Below, one piece after another: positions 61,805-64,000 of a stretch of 64,000 nt of DNA. The position numbers and the translations under genes were made by a program. The stretch's first letter is position 1, and every line of letters starts with the position of its first letter. Under the pieces are notes generated by a model. The model was not told the origin of the DNA and ran no database searches. It worked only from the letters and a program-made list of their open reading frames with translations. Source of the stretch: Rahnella laticis (GTDB lineage: Bacteria > Pseudomonadota > Gammaproteobacteria > Enterobacterales > Enterobacteriaceae); the NCBI RefSeq assembly GCF_015644585.1, contig NZ_JADOBI010000001.1, positions 372,001 through 436,000 on the forward strand, read 5' to 3'.

Positions 61805-61833
61805 AAAAGACTTCGCATTATGCAAAGTCTTTT
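61805..61833. terminator. terminator between amn and yeeO
   Basis: AAAAGACTT pairs with AAGTCTTTT (61805-61813 with 61825-61833). On the minus strand it is followed by T and ends the amn transcript. Confidence 0.7.
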
Positions 61834-61868
61834 TCATCCAAAGCTCTAATTAAATTGTTAAAAAAGAA

Positions 61869-63317
61869 TTAACGGAAAGGCGGTTCGTTAAAGGTACGTA
61901 ATTTGCGTGAATGCAGATGATCGCCCTCGGCGCGCAGCAGGTCGATGGCGCAGATGCCGATTTGCAGATGTTCCGAGATAGCGCCTTCGTAAAATTTATT
62001 AGCCTGTCCCGGCAGCTTGATTTCGCCGTGCAGCGGCTTATCAGAAACGCACAACAACGTGCCGTATGGCACACGGAAGCGGTAGCCTTGCGCGGCAATG
62101 GTGGCGCTTTCCATATCAACGGCCACGGCGCGGCTGAGGTTAAACCGCAGCGCAGACGCCGCATAGCGCAGTTCCCAGTTCCGGTCGTCGGTCGTCACCA
62201 CGGTGCCGGTACGCAGACGCTGTTTGACTTCTTCGCCCGGCATGCCGCTCATCATTTTTGTGGCGTCATACAGCGCGCGCTGCACTTCGGCAATGCTTGG
62301 GATCGGAATGTCCGGCGGTAACACGGCGTCGAGAACATGATCGTCACGCAGATAGGCGTGCGCAAGAACGTAGTCGCCGATGGACTGCGTTTCGCGCAGC
62401 CCGCCGCAGTGACCAATCATCAGCCAGACGTGCGGGCGCAGCACGGCAAGGTGGTCGCAGATGGTTTTTGCATTCGCCGGGCCAACGCCAATATTGACCA
62501 GCGTAATGCCTGCACCGTCGCGGGCAATCAGGTGATAGGCGGGCATCTGGTGTTTTTTCCACGCCAGATCAGAAACGGCTTGCTCCGGGTTTTGCGTCTC
62601 AGCGGTGATAAATACGCTGCCTGCGCAAGCCAGCGCTTCATACGGGCTTTCAGGGTCGGCGATTTGCGCGCACGCCCAGCTCACGAACTCATCGACATAA
62701 CGGGTGTAGTTGGTGAACAACACATAAGGCTGGAAATGTTCGATCAGCGTGCCGGTGTAATGGCGCAGACGGGCCAGCGAGAAGTCGGCGCGCAGCGCAT
62801 TAAAATGCGAAAGCGGGAAAGTATCGCCGGGATATTGCAGGCCGTCCGCGGTTTCATCGCCAATCTGTGAAAGCTCGGTGGTCGGGAAATGTTTTGCCAG
62901 CCCGGCGCTCATTGAGCGATCCAGCATCAGATCTGAACCGTCGATCACGTAGGAATAGGGGATTTCCTGCTGTGACGGCACGACTTCAATCAGCGCGTCG
63001 TATTCTTCTTCGAGCAGGGAAAGCTGTTCCAGCAGGTAATCGCGAAACAGTTCGGGATGGGTGATGGTATTGGCATAACGCCCCGGATGTGAAAAACGGC
63101 CATAGGCGCGGGTCGGGTTTTTCGCGGGCGTGACGCCGTCCCAGCTGACGCGTAATTCCGGGTAAACAAACAGCCCGGCGGCTCTGGCCGCAACATCCGG
63201 CAGCTTACCCTGAACGATGAAATCTTTAATCGCATCCCGCAATGCGGCAACCGAGTTGTTGTACATCTCTTCGAGCTTATCAATCGCCTGTGCGGAGGTG
63301 AGGGATTTGTTATCCAT
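61869..63317 (-). CDS. amn: AMP nucleosidase
   Basis: A 482-residue enzyme that splits AMP to adenine and ribose 5-phosphate. It has the N-terminal Amn domain (about 1-165) and the C-terminal nucleoside phosphorylase fold with GVGPANAKTICDHLAVLRPHVWLMIGHCGGLRE and AVDMESATIAAQG (catalytic region). E. coli Amn has 484 residues. The start at 63317 has AAAGGA 7 bases upstream. Confidence 0.95.
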   Translation of the reverse strand: MDNKSLTSAQAIDKLEEMYNNSVAALRDAIKDFIVQGKLPDVAARAAGLFVYPELRVSWDGVTPAKNPTRAYGRFSHPGRYANTITHPELFRDYLLEQLSLLEEEYDALIEVVPSQQEIPYSYVIDGSDLMLDRSMSAGLAKHFPTTELSQIGDETADGLQYPGDTFPLSHFNALRADFSLARLRHYTGTLIEHFQPYVLFTNYTRYVDEFVSWACAQIADPESPYEALACAGSVFITAETQNPEQAVSDLAWKKHQMPAYHLIARDGAGITLVNIGVGPANAKTICDHLAVLRPHVWLMIGHCGGLRETQSIGDYVLAHAYLRDDHVLDAVLPPDIPIPSIAEVQRALYDATKMMSGMPGEEVKQRLRTGTVVTTDDRNWELRYAASALRFNLSRAVAVDMESATIAAQGYRFRVPYGTLLCVSDKPLHGEIKLPGQANKFYEGAISEHLQIGICAIDLLRAEGDHLHSRKLRTFNEPPFR

Positions 63318-63371
63318 ACGTTTTTCCTTTGTGCTTCGTTCATCATCATTCTTTCTAAATATGGCTTGTCT

Positions 63372-63413
63372 GGCCGGAGCCGCCAATGTTTTATTGGAGC
63401 GCGGCGGCCGGAT
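63372..63413 (-). promoter_or_regulatory. structured leader upstream of amn
   Basis: GCCGCC/GGCGGC enclosing CCAAT/ATTGG forms a large hairpin about 60 bases before the amn start. No protein frame is seen between 63318 and 63519. It might control amn expression. Confidence 0.35.
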
Positions 63414-63474
63414 GATGATTTTATGAGCGCATGAAGTGAGCATGAAAGGAAACGCCAGAATCTGAACCGGAGAA

Positions 63475-63496
63475 GCCCGCCAGTTTCCCGGCGGGC
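63475..63496 (-). terminator. hairpin after the DhaM-like gene
   Basis: GCCCGCC pairs with GGCGGGC around an 8-base loop, 24 bases past the stop of the neighbouring gene. The T tract is poor (TTCTCC), so termination strength is uncertain. Confidence 0.5.
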
Positions 63497-63519
63497 AAGA
63501 TGCGAAGTTTTGACGGTGT

Positions 63520-64000
63520 TTACCCGGCCTGCGGGCGGATCACGCGTTTTTGCGCCATGTCGAGCGTCAGCCCGTCGCCGGGAATAATATTTTTCAGTGC
63601 GTCATATTGCTGGCAGAGAAACGCGATACCGGCCTCGCGGGCAATAATCGCGCTGTGAGAAACATCGCTGCCCGCGCGCAGGCAAATGCCTTTGATCTGC
63701 TGCGCATCGAGCTGCAAAACCGTTGAGGGGAAAATGTCGTCGGCGATAAGAATCGCAGGCCAGCTGATGGCCGGTTGCGCGACGGATTTGCCCGCCAGGT
63801 GCGCCAGCGTGCGGTTTCGCAAATCTTCGATATCGATATAACGCGCCTGCAAATAGCTGTCGTTGAGCTGTCGGTATTGTTTGCTCAGGTCGGTCATGAC
63901 CGAATCCCACGCCCACGAGGCGCTGCAATATTTCTCGCTGATGATCCGGCACGCTTCTTCATACAAATCTGCATCATCGAGCAGCATGTGATGGCCGGAA
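63520..64000 (-). CDS. dhaM: C-terminal end of a DhaM-like PTS protein (partial)
   Basis: The 5' end lies outside the window. The visible 159 residues are the C-terminal part of a PTS Enzyme I N-terminal-type domain: helical segment (LLDDADLYEEACRII, YLQARYIDIEDLRNRTL), then the phosphohistidine region AGSDVSHSAIIAREAG. The protein stops directly after this swivelling domain, without the PEP-binding barrel of a full Enzyme I. That fits DhaM, which passes phosphate to dihydroxyacetone kinase DhaKL. The dhaKL genes are not in view. Confidence 0.65.
   Translation of the reverse strand, partial: SGHHMLLDDADLYEEACRIISEKYCSASWAWDSVMTDLSKQYRQLNDSYLQARYIDIEDLRNRTLAHLAGKSVAQPAISWPAILIADDIFPSTVLQLDAQQIKGICLRAGSDVSHSAIIAREAGIAFLCQQYDALKNIIPGDGLTLDMAQKRVIRPQAG

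Noticed and set aside
1-64000. CRISPR arrays, insertion sequences, integrase or rRNA
   Set aside because: No regular spaced repeats, transposase, recombinase or rRNA sequence was seen. The integrase is presumably left of the window.

Overview
The window joins the right-hand two thirds of a lambda-like prophage (about 1-34.3 kb) to ordinary chromosome of a member of the Enterobacterales. The host genes keep enterobacterial neighbourhoods (yeeA-tmaR, yeeO, amn) and include a galactan (gan) locus and a CitS-type citrate fermentation locus. That mix fits the Yersiniaceae or a near relative (Rahnella, Ewingella, Rouxiella or Serratia type). The genus is inference. The host part is visibly more GC-rich than the phage part. 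No 16S, CRISPR array or insertion sequence is seen.

Prophage layout, all rightward unless stated. 1-4.9 kb is a nin-type early region of short overlapping genes (ninB, ninX-like, ninG, zinc-finger proteins, an HNH-AP2 endonuclease), ending in antiterminator Q. 4.9-5.5 kb is the late leader: a promoter, a terminator that Q would have to override, and a compact tRNA-Trp-like gene. 5.5-6.9 kb is lysis: pinholin-like holin, SAR endolysin, a 33-residue membrane peptide, i-spanin and an embedded o-spanin Rz1 that starts at TTG. A lambda-cos-like sequence follows at about 6.96 kb. 8.2-17.9 kb holds terminase, portal, MuF, scaffold/protease, capsid and connector genes. 17.9-31.9 kb holds tail genes, from major tail protein and tape measure to the lambda L, K, I and J equivalents. 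Inside the tail block (22.4-25.4 kb) sits a set of non-structural genes, including a P22 immI-like switch (mnt-like, arc-like, ant, three operators and a possible sar antisense RNA), a Rha regulator and a superinfection-immunity protein. 31.9-34.2 kb carries the receptor-blocking lipoprotein cor, an S74 tail fibre, and a LexA-box operon with an unknown protein and a UmuD'-like protein that has lost its catalytic residues. Integrase, cI/cro and replication genes lie to the left of the window.

Host layout. yeeA and tmaR follow the phage end. A D-2-hydroxyacid dehydrogenase comes next, then the gan locus: ganK (minus) divergent from ganEFGAB and a free-standing PTS EIIB protein, then the porin ganL (minus) and the LacI-type regulator ganR. 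Together they cut galactan outside or in the periplasm, import oligogalactosides through GanL and GanEFGK, and release galactose with GanB. After a DUF805 gene comes the leftward citrate operon citS-FAH-citCDEFXG plus a small hydrolase, divergent from the citAB two-component genes. It lacks oadGAB, and a fumarylacetoacetase-fold protein sits in that place. yeeO, amn and the C-terminal end of a DhaM-like protein close the window.
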